DNA from: Bacteroides sp. M10
GTDB lineage: Bacteria > Bacteroidota > Bacteroidia > Bacteroidales > Bacteroidaceae
DNA: 64,000 nucleotides
Assembly: GCF_014334015.1 (NCBI RefSeq)
Contig: NZ_CP060488.1
Coordinates: 2,996,501 to 3,060,500 of the forward strand
Direction of reading: 5' to 3'
In this document: positions 1-7,277 of the stretch, piece by piece
How the letters are laid out: each line of letters begins with the position of its first letter
How positions within the stretch are numbered: position 1 is the stretch's first letter
The notes under the pieces: generated by a model
The model's input: only the letters and a program-made list of their open reading frames with translations
What the model was told of the DNA's origin: nothing
Database searches by the model: none
Translations under genes and position numbers: made by a program

Positions 1-1212
1 AAGGTGAAACGCCTGAAGAAGCGGTACGGCTGCGAAGGGTATGCAGTGTACCAGTATATCCAAAACGAGATATACCGGGTTGAAGGCTGTTATATCCGTT
101 TCACAGACGACCAAATGTTCGACGTTTCCGAATACTGGGGCATTGAAGAGGAGAGGGTAGAAAAGATCATTGAATATTGCACGGAAGTGGAATTGTTCGA
201 TACCATCACTTGGCATACGAATCATGTACTTACTTCTGTGGATATTCAGCAGCGATACCTTGAAATCTGCCGGAGAGCCAAGAAAAAAATAGTACTGCCC
301 GAAGACATACGGCTTGTCGAGATACAAGATGCGCCATCCGGCATGGATAGTGCACCGCTACCTGCGCCGCTACCTCTTTTCTCCGGTCAGGAAATCGAGA
401 CGAAAACGGGAAAAGCAGTTTATGGTTCTCCCCAAATGGATGCCCGAAGCGAGACTACGACCGGTACCGGAAAAGAGACTGCAACTGGTACCGGAAAAGA
501 GCTCGCAACCGCTGCCGGAATATCTTCCGGCGCCATTATTCCGCAGAGTTCTGCGGAAACTCCGGAAACTCCGCGGAATTCTGCGGAAAAACGGCACAAA
601 GAAAAGGAAAGTAAAGAAAATTCCCCCTCTATCCCCCAGGCTATTCCGCAGACAAGGGATGAGGAGGACAACGTTTCACTCTCTCCGGATGGGAATAGGG
701 GAAATATTTCCGCAGAATCCTGCGGGAAACGTCCGGAACATTCCGAAGATTACCGTTTGAAGTTGCAGCGGTTGGGTGAAACTTGCTACAATCTGGGGTG
801 TTCGAAAGGAGATGTCCGGAAAGTCCTGATGATAGAAAGCATAGCCTTGGACGACAGCCCGATATGGCAACTGATTGAAGAATTGAAAGCGAGCGGCGGA
901 CGTTATTCGTTCACCGGAGATGTGTTGCCCGCCCTGTGGGGACTGGTGAAGACGGGACGCCTGCGGATGATGGAAGAGTGTACGGATGAGGTGAAAGAGG
1001 GCGTTCATAACGTCAGGCAGATGCTGTCGGGTATCGGCGTGCCGAGCTACGACATGGACGAACTATGCGAAGAAGCGAAAGGCAAAGAAGATGTCCTGCA
1101 GGAAGTAATACGGGAAATTCGACGATCGAAAGGACGGATTCTTTCGGTGAGCTGCTTCATCAGGTCACGGCTGAAAAAAGCGCAGAAAAATGAATTGCAA
1201 AAAACGGCATGA
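1..1212 (+). CDS. Phage replisome organiser-like protein (Lin1244/DUF4373 N-terminal domain), 5' truncated
   Basis: The reading frame is open from the first base, and the first GTG (position 4) is probably internal because family members begin about 30 residues earlier, so the gene starts outside the window. The first 100 residues (YGCEGYAVYQYIQNEIYRVE, then IRFTDDQMFDVSEYWG) match the winged-helix-like Lin1244/Lin1753 (DUF4373) domain found in phage and plasmid replication initiators. Residues about 110-245 are a low-complexity linker rich in Thr, Gly, Ser and Glu that includes a repeated TGTGKE unit. The C-terminal part (about 250-402) is helical and charged, as expected for a partner- or DNA-binding tail. 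The next ORF starts inside its stop codon (ATGA), so the two are translationally coupled. Replication function is inferred from the domain only. Confidence 0.75.
   Translation, partial: KVKRLKKRYGCEGYAVYQYIQNEIYRVEGCYIRFTDDQMFDVSEYWGIEEERVEKIIEYCTEVELFDTITWHTNHVLTSVDIQQRYLEICRRAKKKIVLPEDIRLVEIQDAPSGMDSAPLPAPLPLFSGQEIETKTGKAVYGSPQMDARSETTTGTGKETATGTGKELATAAGISSGAIIPQSSAETPETPRNSAEKRHKEKESKENSPSIPQAIPQTRDEEDNVSLSPDGNRGNISAESCGKRPEHSEDYRLKLQRLGETCYNLGCSKGDVRKVLMIESIALDDSPIWQLIEELKASGGRYSFTGDVLPALWGLVKTGRLRMMEECTDEVKEGVHNVRQMLSGIGVPSYDMDELCEEAKGKEDVLQEVIREIRRSKGRILSVSCFIRSRLKKAQKNELQKTA
463..725. repeat. Intragenic direct repeats and CCGCAG-N4-CTGCGG palindromes
   Basis: Inside the linker of the replisome-like gene, GGTACCGGAAAAGAG occurs twice (463-477 and 487-501, 24 bp apart). 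A palindrome CCGCAG-N4-CTGCGG occurs at 541-556, as the variant CCGCGG-N4-CTGCGG at 571-586 (30 bp later), and again at 710-725. Replication initiators of several phages (lambda O is the classic case) carry their origin iterons inside the initiator gene, which makes this a candidate origin remnant. That role is inference. Confidence 0.5.
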
Positions 1213-1514
1213 GCCACACGGTTATGAGTGAAGATAAAAACAAGACGCCACAGTATTACCCCCGCAAAATGCGTCGGGGGTGGTGCGTGGCGCACGAAGT
1301 GACAGCCGCGGGCGTCACGATCGAGAGATATGGAATACGCTGCCAGACGTATGCGGAAGCATACCACCGGGCGGAAGTAATGAATCGGGAACAGCAGGCG
1401 GAAGTGATGAATCGGAAAGAGCCGTTGGAAGCGGAAAACACCGGAGTGCAAACCGGAGAAACCACCGCTATGAAACCCGCCATCGGCAGCGAGAAAGGAG
1501 GTGAACGATTATGA
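1209..1514 (+). CDS. Hypothetical protein, 101 aa
   Basis: The gene overlaps the preceding stop codon (ATGA) and ends in an ATGA overlap with the next gene, which supports a three-gene operon. The N-terminal half (YPRKMRRGWCVAHEVTAAGV, then IERYGIRCQTYAEAYHRAEV) looks like a small folded domain. The C-terminal half is a degenerate repeat around AEVMNRE/AEVMNRK followed by a Glu/Thr-rich tail. I recognise no family. An in-frame ATG six codons downstream of the first is an alternative start. Confidence 0.6.
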   Translation: MSHTVMSEDKNKTPQYYPRKMRRGWCVAHEVTAAGVTIERYGIRCQTYAEAYHRAEVMNREQQAEVMNRKEPLEAENTGVQTGETTAMKPAIGSEKGGERL

Positions 1515-1789
1515 GCGAAAAGGTGAGCACTATTACCCTGCGTCTGACAGCGGAAGAAGCCGCCCAACTGGAGATACTCAAAGACATTACCGGGATGAAG
1601 AGCGGAAGCGAAGCGATAAAGCACGTCATCAGGGAGTATCCCCGATTCTGTGCACATTACAAGCAGGAAGCCCACGAACACGGGGAACTGAAACGGAAGT
1701 ACCAGGAGCAAGGCGAAGCCGTTCGAGGATTCCTGTCAGCACTCGGCAGGCTACAACAGGCGGCAAAACCGGATATGAAGCGTAAATAG
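1511..1789 (+). CDS. Ribbon-helix-helix-like small DNA-binding protein, 92 aa
   Basis: The first 45 residues (EKVSTITLRLTAEEAAQLEI, then SGSEAIKHVIREYP) have the ribbon-helix-helix layout: a short beta strand of alternating residues, helix A, a turn, and helix B. The rest is a charged, probably coiled helix (HEHGELKRKYQEQGEAVRGF). Proteins of this type regulate plasmid or phage operons or act in partition and mobilisation. The start overlaps the upstream stop codon, and a GAAAGGAGG-type ribosome site precedes it. The array of TGCTAGCA palindromes begins 49 bp after the stop codon and could be its target, which is inference. Confidence 0.65.
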   Translation: MSEKVSTITLRLTAEEAAQLEILKDITGMKSGSEAIKHVIREYPRFCAHYKQEAHEHGELKRKYQEQGEAVRGFLSALGRLQQAAKPDMKRK

Positions 1790-1837
1790 CGCATACAGGG
1801 GTTGTCTGCATCGTTTTCCTGACGTCAGGAAAATGGT

Positions 1838-2077
1838 TGCTAGCAGAATCCGTTCCGGAAGCTCTTGGCCAATGAAAGATTTGCTAGCAGATTTCTCCGG
1901 ATCTTGTGCTCGAGCTGCGACAGGTTGCTAGCAGATGTTTCGTCCAGGAAGAAACCTGCAGCCGGATTCTGCTAGCACATTGTTGTTCCCGGAACGGCAG
2001 TCGGTCATAAAATTGCTAGCACATTACGGGTGATATCGGGTTGATCAGGTACGGATCCTGCCAGGTGTGTGCTAGCA
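1838..2077. repeat. Regularly spaced TGCTAGCA palindrome array, left copy
   Basis: The perfect 8-bp palindrome TGCTAGCA starts at 1838, 1882, 1926, 1970, 2014 and 2070. Intervals are 44, 44, 44, 44 and 56 bp. The 36-bp stretches between copies differ from one another, although short TTCCGG/CCGGA words recur. The matching right-hand array keeps the same 44/44/56 spacing although its interval sequences have diverged, which suggests that spacing is under selection. No protein-coding frame explains the region. Confidence 0.85.
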
Positions 2078-2085
2078 GGCGACGG

Positions 2086-3024
2086 TAATGGCCAAGCATC
2101 GGACCAAGGGGAATGATTTCCTTTGTTGCAGCAGTTCGTCTGATTGCTCCCCGCAGGGCAGCCGCATCAGGAGCGCAGCCTTTCAGGACTGCACATCCCC
2201 ATGCGTCCGCCCTGCTCCGGCAGTGTTTGATAGGAACCTTCTTTCACCGTCAGCGTTTATCGGACGGGCGGTGTTTCGCATCCGTGCCGCTTTCTTTGCT
2301 TTCCGTAGCCACCCAATTGGCGCAAAGAAAGCCGCCCTCTGGCAGTGATTTTAAAGAACGTTCCTAGGGAAGGTTTCTTGGGAGTTACTCCAGTGAATAA
2401 CAGTCGATGCTTGCTGCCCTGCGGAATGGGTGACGTCTGAAATGCCCGGTGCGGTTTCGCTCCGCCCGGCACTAACGCCGGGACTAAGGCTCTATCCGCT
2501 ACCTCCTTTCGTCTGACTATAGGAACGGGGCTTTAGTCAGAGGTGCAGCCCTGCGGTGTAGTCTTCCGGTGTTACCGATTGAGCGGGTCTGACTGTTTGA
2601 ACTGGAAGCGTCGAAAGCTTTCGCCGCTGTGCTGATGTGATGCTGCTGCGCCGTGGTCTTCCGGCTTTTCTGATGAAGGGCAGTGTTTGCGCAGGAAATC
2701 CGGAATAGGCAATTATGTTTAATTAGTCACAAAACCGTTCCGGATTTTGTGCTTTAATTCAACATAACAGCGCATTCCAGATATTCCTGCTGATTGGGAG
2801 GTTTCCTTTGTTTCAGGAACGGGCTGAAAGTTACTATTGCGTGCGGCAAACGCCTCCACTATGGCGGCTGGGCCGCCACCCCGACCACCGCCCCGAAGTT
2901 ACTTCCGCCTAGTCCCAGCCCTGCGGAACACACTGGTGGTTTTCGGCGGTCGGCTTCGCCGTCCGCTTCGGGACGCTCCGCAGAGACAGGCACAAGAAAT
3001 CTGTGACAATAGAGCAATTGTCAC
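2086..3024. repeat. Left arm of large inverted non-coding repeat
   Basis: This stretch matches the reverse complement of about 5652-6771. Blocks 2086-2535 (against 6198-6771) and about 2625-3024 (against 5652-6110) align in the same order. One stretch of over 50 bases around 2438-2490 (GCGGTTTCGCTCCGCCCGG) is identical. The right arm carries roughly 110 bp more near 6300-6430. The arm ends at a small inverted repeat GTGACAAT-N6-ATTGTCAC (3003-3024), which recurs at 5653-5674. Overlapping ORFs in several frames are not conserved between arms as proteins, so I treat the arm as non-coding, possibly structured RNA or recombination DNA. Confidence 0.8.
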
Positions 3025-3093
3025 AAAATTGAATAGTAAAAACTTGCCAATCTTTGAAAAATCTTCAAGAATTGGCGTAAAACCGAATCAGAT

Positions 3094-3315
3094 ATGAATG
3101 AGAAAGAAGATTTTTTCTTTATGGTATATGTAGAGGGCGAGCATACCCCGGCATATAAGCACAATGATTTGACAAGTGCAGAGACAGAAGCAAAACGGTT
3201 AGCGGAGTCTTTAAATAGGAAAGCTTATGTTCTTTGTTCTATTAAATCGTTCGAGATAAACAAGTTTACGGTTAGAGATTGCCGCCCAGCACCGGGTGAC
3301 GACCTACCGTTTTAA
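3094..3315 (+). CDS. Conserved Bacteroides hypothetical protein, 73 aa
   Basis: The sequence (FFFMVYVEGEHTPAYKHNDL, then RKAYVLCSIKSFEINKFTVR) looks like a small alpha/beta protein that I associate from memory with Bacteroides accessory regions, ending in a short acidic tail DDLPF. It has no signal peptide, membrane segment or enzymatic motif. It is the only plus-strand gene inside the inverted-repeat island and begins 70 bp after the left arm ends. Function unknown. Confidence 0.65.
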   Translation: MNEKEDFFFMVYVEGEHTPAYKHNDLTSAETEAKRLAESLNRKAYVLCSIKSFEINKFTVRDCRPAPGDDLPF

Positions 3316-3339
3316 TCAAAACGAGAATAGAAATGAAAG

Positions 3340-3545
3340 AACCGCCTCCACGCACCGCCACCCCATTTTTTTCCTTTTTTCTTATACATCTCCCAGGGCA
3401 TGGATGAACGGCAGGCAAGGAATTTCAGATAAAAATACCGCACGACGCAGGAGCGCAGGATATTTTTATCTGAAATAGCGTAGCGGTTCTTGACTGACGG
3501 GCGGCCGTGACCTATTTTTGTAGAAGAAAAGAGGAAAAATACCTG
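3340..3545. repeat. Stem-loop element 'D', left copy (about 205 bp)
   Basis: This block matches the reverse complement of about 6964-7190. Its core is a perfect 16-bp inverted repeat, ATTTCAGATAAAAATA (3422-3437) against TATTTTTATCTGAAAT (3461-3476), around a GC-rich 23-nt loop that includes GACGCAGGAGCGCAGGA. Both copies begin with ACCGCCTCCACGCACCGCC and end near GAGGAAAAATACCTG. It has no coding capacity. The next 280 bases (3546-3820) are AT-rich; I see only a short direct repeat ATTTCATCA(G/A)ACGTTTTT there. Confidence 0.8.
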
Positions 3546-3824
3546 TAAAACAGCAAACTTATCATTTGTCCGTTCCCATCGCTTTATAGATAATTGCGTT
3601 TCTGTCTATGTCACTATGTTTATTTACAGATAGAATCATGCGGGAATAGAACATAAAACATCTAAAAACAGGCGGAAAAGAAGTGAAAACGTACTAGAAA
3701 CCCTTCGAGATGTTTCCAAAATTTCATCAGACGTTTTTTTTATTTCATCAAACGTTTTTCAAAAAACTCCTGATATTTTCTATGAGGCTTCCAGAAGCAA
3801 TTTCACCCACCAAACACCCGAAAA

Positions 3825-3856
3825 AAAAATGCCCGGTGAAATGATTTTTCATTCAC
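3825..3856 (-). terminator. Rho-independent terminator of the HU-like gene
   Basis: Read on the minus strand this is ACCCGGTGAATGA, a short A-rich loop, TCATTTCACCGGGC, then a run of nine T. It lies about 45 bp after the stop codon of the HU-like gene. Confidence 0.85.
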
Positions 3857-3901
3857 CGGGTATTTTCTCTGGTAGGTTTGTAATGTGCGAAACGAGGATA
3901 A

Positions 3902-4369
3902 TTAAGCTGCCGGGTCCGGAGCTTCGCCGCCTTCGTCAGGTTTCGGGTCTGGCTTCTCGTCTCCGCCATCTTCACTGACTGTGCTTGCTCCAGCTTTGGA
4001 GAAAGAATACAGCTTAACGGCTTCCTTGATTTCCGCAGAAGGTACGTAAATGACGCGTGCCTTTTTTACGGTGTTTGCGCCGAACTTGCTGGCATCTTCG
4101 ATACCTCTTCCGGAAACGGAAGGACGGAAAGAGCCGAGGTCGCCCAGACGAACCGGAGAACCGTTTGCCAAACTACGTTTGATAACGGTCATCAAAGCGT
4201 CGAGCACTGCCTTGATGTCCGAACCGGTCAGCGTACAGCGGTCTGCAATTTGTTCGACAATCTGTTTCTGCGTCATTTCCTGTGACAAAACGACGGTGGG
4301 ATAATACTTAGCGGCTGCCGCTTTGTCCTGTGGATTCTTACGCAGGGCTGATTTGATTTGAATTGCCAT
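3902..4369 (-). CDS. HU-like DNA-binding protein (HU-HIG type), 155 aa
   Basis: Residues about 1-125 match the HU/IHF-like domain of the Bacteroides extended family: N-terminal basic IQIKSALRKNPQDKAAAAKYYPT trimmed here to its pattern, a helical dimerisation part (MTQKQIVEQIADRCTLTGSD, then LDALMTVIKRSLANGSPVRL) and the GDLGSFRPSVSGRG strand-loop. The C-terminal 25 residues are an acidic, Pro/Gly-rich tail (DEKPDPKPDEGGEAPDP), which ordinary HU lacks. The paralogue type recurs beside DUF4248 and amidase genes in Bacteroides. Here it has its own promoter and terminator. Role in nucleoid or element structure is inferred from the family. Confidence 0.9.
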   Translation of the reverse strand: MAIQIKSALRKNPQDKAAAAKYYPTVVLSQEMTQKQIVEQIADRCTLTGSDIKAVLDALMTVIKRSLANGSPVRLGDLGSFRPSVSGRGIEDASKFGANTVKKARVIYVPSAEIKEAVKLYSFSKAGASTVSEDGGDEKPDPKPDEGGEAPDPAA

Positions 4370-4400
4370 GTTTATGGGTGTTTTATGATTAATAATGCTA

Positions 4401-4472
4401 CAAATCTACATCATACGCACGTAGGCGTGCGGGCGTATGTTCTTATCTATGATGATACGTGTTTCATCATAC
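4401..4472 (-). promoter_or_regulatory. Promoter and paired palindromes upstream of the HU-like gene
   Basis: On the minus strand a -7 box TAGATTTG lies at 4408-4401, about 32 bp before the start codon. Immediately upstream are two inverted repeats: CATACGC (4412-4418) with GCGTATG (4433-4439), and TATGATGA (4449-4456) with TCATCATA (4465-4472). Their place over the -33 region suggests operators, perhaps for autoregulation. Confidence 0.5.
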
Positions 4473-4487
4473 GATTATGTACACGAA

Positions 4488-4521
4488 AAAGGGCTGCGGT
4501 TTGTATTCCGCAGCCCTCAAA
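4488..4521 (-). terminator. Terminator of the DUF4248-amidase-small protein transcript
   Basis: A perfect 10-bp stem AGGGCTGCGG (4491-4500) with CCGCAGCCCT (4509-4518) and an 8-nt loop is followed by TTTTT when read on the minus strand. It sits 35 bp after the small-protein stop codon. Confidence 0.85.
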
Positions 4522-4555
4522 ACAGGGGTTTTCACTCCGATCGTAAAGTTACTCC

Positions 4556-4669
4556 TTAATCGTTTCTCTTTTCATCGTCTTTCACGGGACTGTCTGCCCC
4601 TGTGAGCCAAACAAAAATTTTACCGATAACTTTCAATACTTTCAACGTCGTTCTCCAAAATGGTTTCAT
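4556..4669 (-). CDS. Small basic membrane peptide, 37 aa
   Basis: I chose the internal ATG at 4669 because a strong AGGAGGTC ribosome site lies 6 bases before it; the longer frame runs through repeats. The product has a basic N-terminus (MKPFWRTTLKVLKVIGKIFV), one short hydrophobic or amphipathic stretch, and an acidic/basic tail (KDDEKRND). It occupies the slot between amidase and HU where Bacteroides genomes often encode very short 'smalltalk'-type proteins. In phage lysis cassettes this position would suit a holin-like protein, but that is speculation. Confidence 0.65.
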   Translation of the reverse strand: MKPFWRTTLKVLKVIGKIFVWLTGADSPVKDDEKRND

Positions 4670-4725
4670 AATGACCTCCTTTTTAATTGTTCTCCGCAAA
4701 GGTGGGGATAGTTGACAGGGGAGAA

Positions 4726-4767
4726 ATGATAAATGATAGTTGACAGATGATAAATGATAGTTGACTG
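4726..4767. repeat. 21-bp tandem repeat
   Basis: Two adjacent copies, ATGATAAATGATAGTTGACAG (4726-4746) and a one-base variant (4747-4767), lie between the amidase and the small peptide. A third partial copy (GATAGTTGACAG) is near 4707. Confidence 0.7.
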
Positions 4768-4801
4768 TGCTTTCTACGGTTATATGCTGCACGGTTATCT
4801 A

Positions 4802-5269
4802 TCATCTATCACCTAAATAACCGTATTCGATGGAGACACAGAAACAGGGACACTGTTTGATGTACTCGCAGGGTTCGATGGTTCCGTTGTGGTTGAGATC
4901 GGGTGAGAGGTCACGATGACCGCAAATTTTTGCTGCTGGGTAGGAGAGCAGGAGGAAGCGAAGAAGGATTTCGAGGCTTTGCTTTTGTGCGGCGGTGCGG
5001 GTATCGGCGGCACGTCCGGAGGCGTCTAGGCCTCCTTCGTAGGCAATACCAATTGATGGGGTGTTGTAGCCTTTGGCATGGGCTCCGACGTGAGTGATGT
5101 CACGCATGTGGTGTATCGTTCCGTCTTTGGTGATGTAATAGTGATAGCCGCATTCAGTGAAACCTTGGCGTTTGTGTAGGGCGTCGAGGGCTTCCGGGGT
5201 GAGGTTGCTGGTACATTTCGATGCGGTACAATGTACCACAATGAGGGTGATGTTTCGTTGTTTAATCAT
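4802..5269 (-). CDS. N-acetylmuramoyl-L-alanine amidase (Amidase_2), 155 aa
   Basis: This is a single-domain T7-lysozyme/PGRP-like zinc amidase that cleaves the bond between N-acetylmuramic acid and L-alanine in peptidoglycan. Visible motifs are LIVVHCTASKC (first zinc His), GYHYYITKDGTIHHM, ITHVGAHAKGYN (second His), SIGIAYEGG, ICGHRDLSPDLN, and a late Cys near IKQCPCF as third ligand. There is no signal peptide, as in phage endolysins that need a holin. It lies 26 bp after the DUF4248 gene on the same strand. Such cassettes are frequent in Bacteroides accessory DNA and may be domesticated phage lysis genes. Confidence 0.93.
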   Translation of the reverse strand: MIKQRNITLIVVHCTASKCTSNLTPEALDALHKRQGFTECGYHYYITKDGTIHHMRDITHVGAHAKGYNTPSIGIAYEGGLDASGRAADTRTAAQKQSLEILLRFLLLSYPAAKICGHRDLSPDLNHNGTIEPCEYIKQCPCFCVSIEYGYLGDR

Positions 5270-5294
5270 TGGTTTGTGGGTGATTTTAGTAGGT

Positions 5295-5546
5295 TTAAAA
5301 GGGTGAGCCGAAAGAGGTGGTTATCAGGTCCTTTTGGCGGGGTGTGAGGATGCGGTTGCTTAGTTCGTAGTTTGTTTCCAGCAATGCCTCCAGCAGTTCG
5401 GCATCGTCTTTTATCCATTGCTTGAGGCGGATGGAAGCGGAAGCGGGTGCGATGTTCGGGAAATAGAGTACGGCCAATTCCTTGAAACCGTAGCTACGAT
5501 TAGGAAAGGATTGGTCGCTGTTTTGTGGGTGCACGTTTATATACAT
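5295..5546 (-). CDS. DUF4248 domain-containing protein, 83 aa
   Basis: The whole protein matches the DUF4248 pattern: RSYGFKELAVLYFPNIAPAS, an RLKQWI helix, and a C-terminal RILTPRQKDLITTSFGSPF. This layout resembles a small helix-turn-helix or adaptor domain. It is the first gene of the minus-strand amidase cassette, and a weak -7 box TATCTTTA lies near 5579-5572. The function of the family is unknown. Confidence 0.9.
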   Translation of the reverse strand: MYINVHPQNSDQSFPNRSYGFKELAVLYFPNIAPASASIRLKQWIKDDAELLEALLETNYELSNRILTPRQKDLITTSFGSPF

Positions 5547-5651
5547 GATTAGGGTGTTGGTTTACAGATGTAAAGATAAGCCTTTTAATGATTGGTTGTC
5601 ATCAAGATGCAGGGTAGATATAGTTATATATGTTTGTTGACAGAGGAAAGT

Positions 5652-6771
5652 TGTGACATTTGAGCAATTGTCACGAAATTCTTCTGTCCGCCCCGCTTTG
5701 CGGAGCGGACGGCGAAGCCGACCGCCGAGAATCTCCGATGCTCCGGAAGAGGTAAACTGTCAGCCGGACACGCAACTCGTAAGATGTCTGGTAAACCATA
5801 GGAAGTCCACAGAGGTTGGGATTAGTAGAAGTAACTTCGGGGTGGTGGTCGGGGTGGCGGCCCAGCCGCCATAGTGGAGGCGTTTGCCGCACGCAATAGT
5901 AACTTTCAGCCCGTTCCTGAAACAAAGGAAACCTTCCAATCAGCAGGAACAGCCGGAAGACGCTGTTATGTTGAATTAAAGCACAAAATCCGGAACGGTT
6001 TTGGGACTAATTAAACATAATTGCTCTTCCGGATTTCCTGCGCAAACACTGCCCTTCATCAGAAAAACCGGAAGACCACGGCGCACGCAGCATCACGTCA
6101 GCACGGCGGCGGAAGCTTGCGCCGCCTCTAGTTCATGCAGTCAACCCCGTTCAACCGTAAACACCGGAAGCCCACCCGCATGGCTACCTTCGGATTAACG
6201 CCCCGTTCCTATAGTCAGACGAAAGGAGGTAGCGGATTGAGCCTTAGTCCCGGCGTTAGTGCCGGGCGGAGCGAAACCGCACCGGGCATTTCAGCTGTCG
6301 CCCATTCCGCAGGGGAAGACGTTCCGCAGGGACTGCCACCGCATAGGCTGGTGCTTCCTTTGCTGTATTCGGCAAGTGAGGGAGCGGCAGCCGGAGCCGA
6401 ATGCGTCAGGTGGAAGTAACTTTCGTAATCACCCACTTTGTAAGCCTCGACTGTTATACACTGGAGTAACTTCCAAGAAACTTTCCCCCAGGAACGTTCT
6501 TTAAAATCACTGCTGGAGGGCGGCTTTCTTTGCGCCAGTCTAATTACTACGGAAAGCAAGGGAAGCGGCACGGTGCACAGAAACACCGCCCGTCCGAAAA
6601 AACGCTGCCGATGGAGGCTCCTTTCTGTTTAAACACCACCGGAGCAGGGCGGGCGCATGGGGGTGCTGTCCTGTAAGGTAGCGCCCTGATGCGGCTGTGC
6701 TGCGGTGAGTAATCAGACGATAAGCCGCTCACGATAGTAATTCCACTTGGTCTGACGCTTGGCCATTACCT
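5652..6771. repeat. Right arm of large inverted non-coding repeat
   Basis: This arm is the reverse-complement partner of 2086-3024. It begins with the GTGACATT-N6-ATTGTCAC repeat (5653-5674) and ends at GGCCATTACC (6762-6771), which pairs with GGTAATGGCC at 2086. Divergence between arms is moderate, with identical blocks separated by point changes and one roughly 110-bp insertion in this copy around 6310-6420 (GGAGCGGCAGCCGGAGCC). Several overlapping ORFs exist in both strands, but none is preserved as a protein in the partner arm. Confidence 0.8.
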
Positions 6772-6776
6772 TCGCT

Positions 6777-7252
6777 TGCTAACACATACCCGGCAGGATC
6801 TGTACTTGATGAGCCCGATATCACCTGCTAACTGCTAGCAGATTCTTGTGCCCGGATTGTTCCGGAATAAAACTTTTGCTAGCACTTTGCAGCAGCTCGG
6901 GCACAAGATCCGGAAACATCTGATAGCAAATCTTTCACTGGGTAATAAATGATTGGTGAAAGTCTGCGTTTCGCAGGTATTTTTCCTCTTTTCTTCTACA
7001 AAGATAGGTCACGACCGCCCGTCAGTCAAGGACCGCTACGCTATTTCAGATAAAAATATCCTGCGCTCCTGCGTCGTGCGGTATTTTTATCTGAAATTCC
7101 TTGCCTGCCGTTCGTCTATGCCCTGGGAGATGTACAAGAAAAAAGGAAAAAAATGGGGGTAGGCGGTGCGTGGAGGCGGTTTCTCCCCGGATGAAACATT
7201 TGCTAGCACTTTGTCCGAACTGCAGCAGTTTGTCCGTAAGAATCCGCTATCA
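6777..7252. repeat. TGCTAGCA palindrome array, right copy, interrupted
   Basis: Copies or one-base variants of the palindrome start at 6777 (TGCTAACA), 6833, 6877, 6921 (TGATAGCA), 7201 and 7245 (CGCTATCA). Intervals are 56, 44 and 44 bp, then a 280-bp gap that holds the stem-loop element, then 44 bp. The 56-bp interval is at the arm-proximal end in both arrays, so the arrays are homologous in inverted orientation. The array was probably continuous before the element inserted. Confidence 0.85.
6964..7190. repeat. Stem-loop element 'D', right copy
   Basis: This is the reverse complement of the left element at 3340-3545 with a few substitutions. The 16-bp stem is intact (7043-7058 with 7082-7097). 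Here it splits the 44-bp array, whereas the left copy lies inside the cassette more than 1.2 kb from its array. Different placement of homologous copies implies that this block moves or was rearranged independently of the arms. Confidence 0.8.
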
Positions 7253-7277
7253 ACTTTTTTACTGTACTCGGCGTGAG

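Noticed and set aside
1838..2077. CRISPR array
   Set aside because: The repeated word is only 8 bp, intervals are not spacer-like unique inserts between long repeats, and no cas genes are present.
2088..3097. Several overlapping ORFs of 70-86 codons in the left arm
   Set aside because: They overlap in multiple frames, lack ribosome sites, and the partner arm conserves the DNA with indels that break these frames.
5653..6732. Overlapping ORFs of 61-123 codons in the right arm
   Set aside because: Same reason; the arm is better explained as repeated non-coding DNA.
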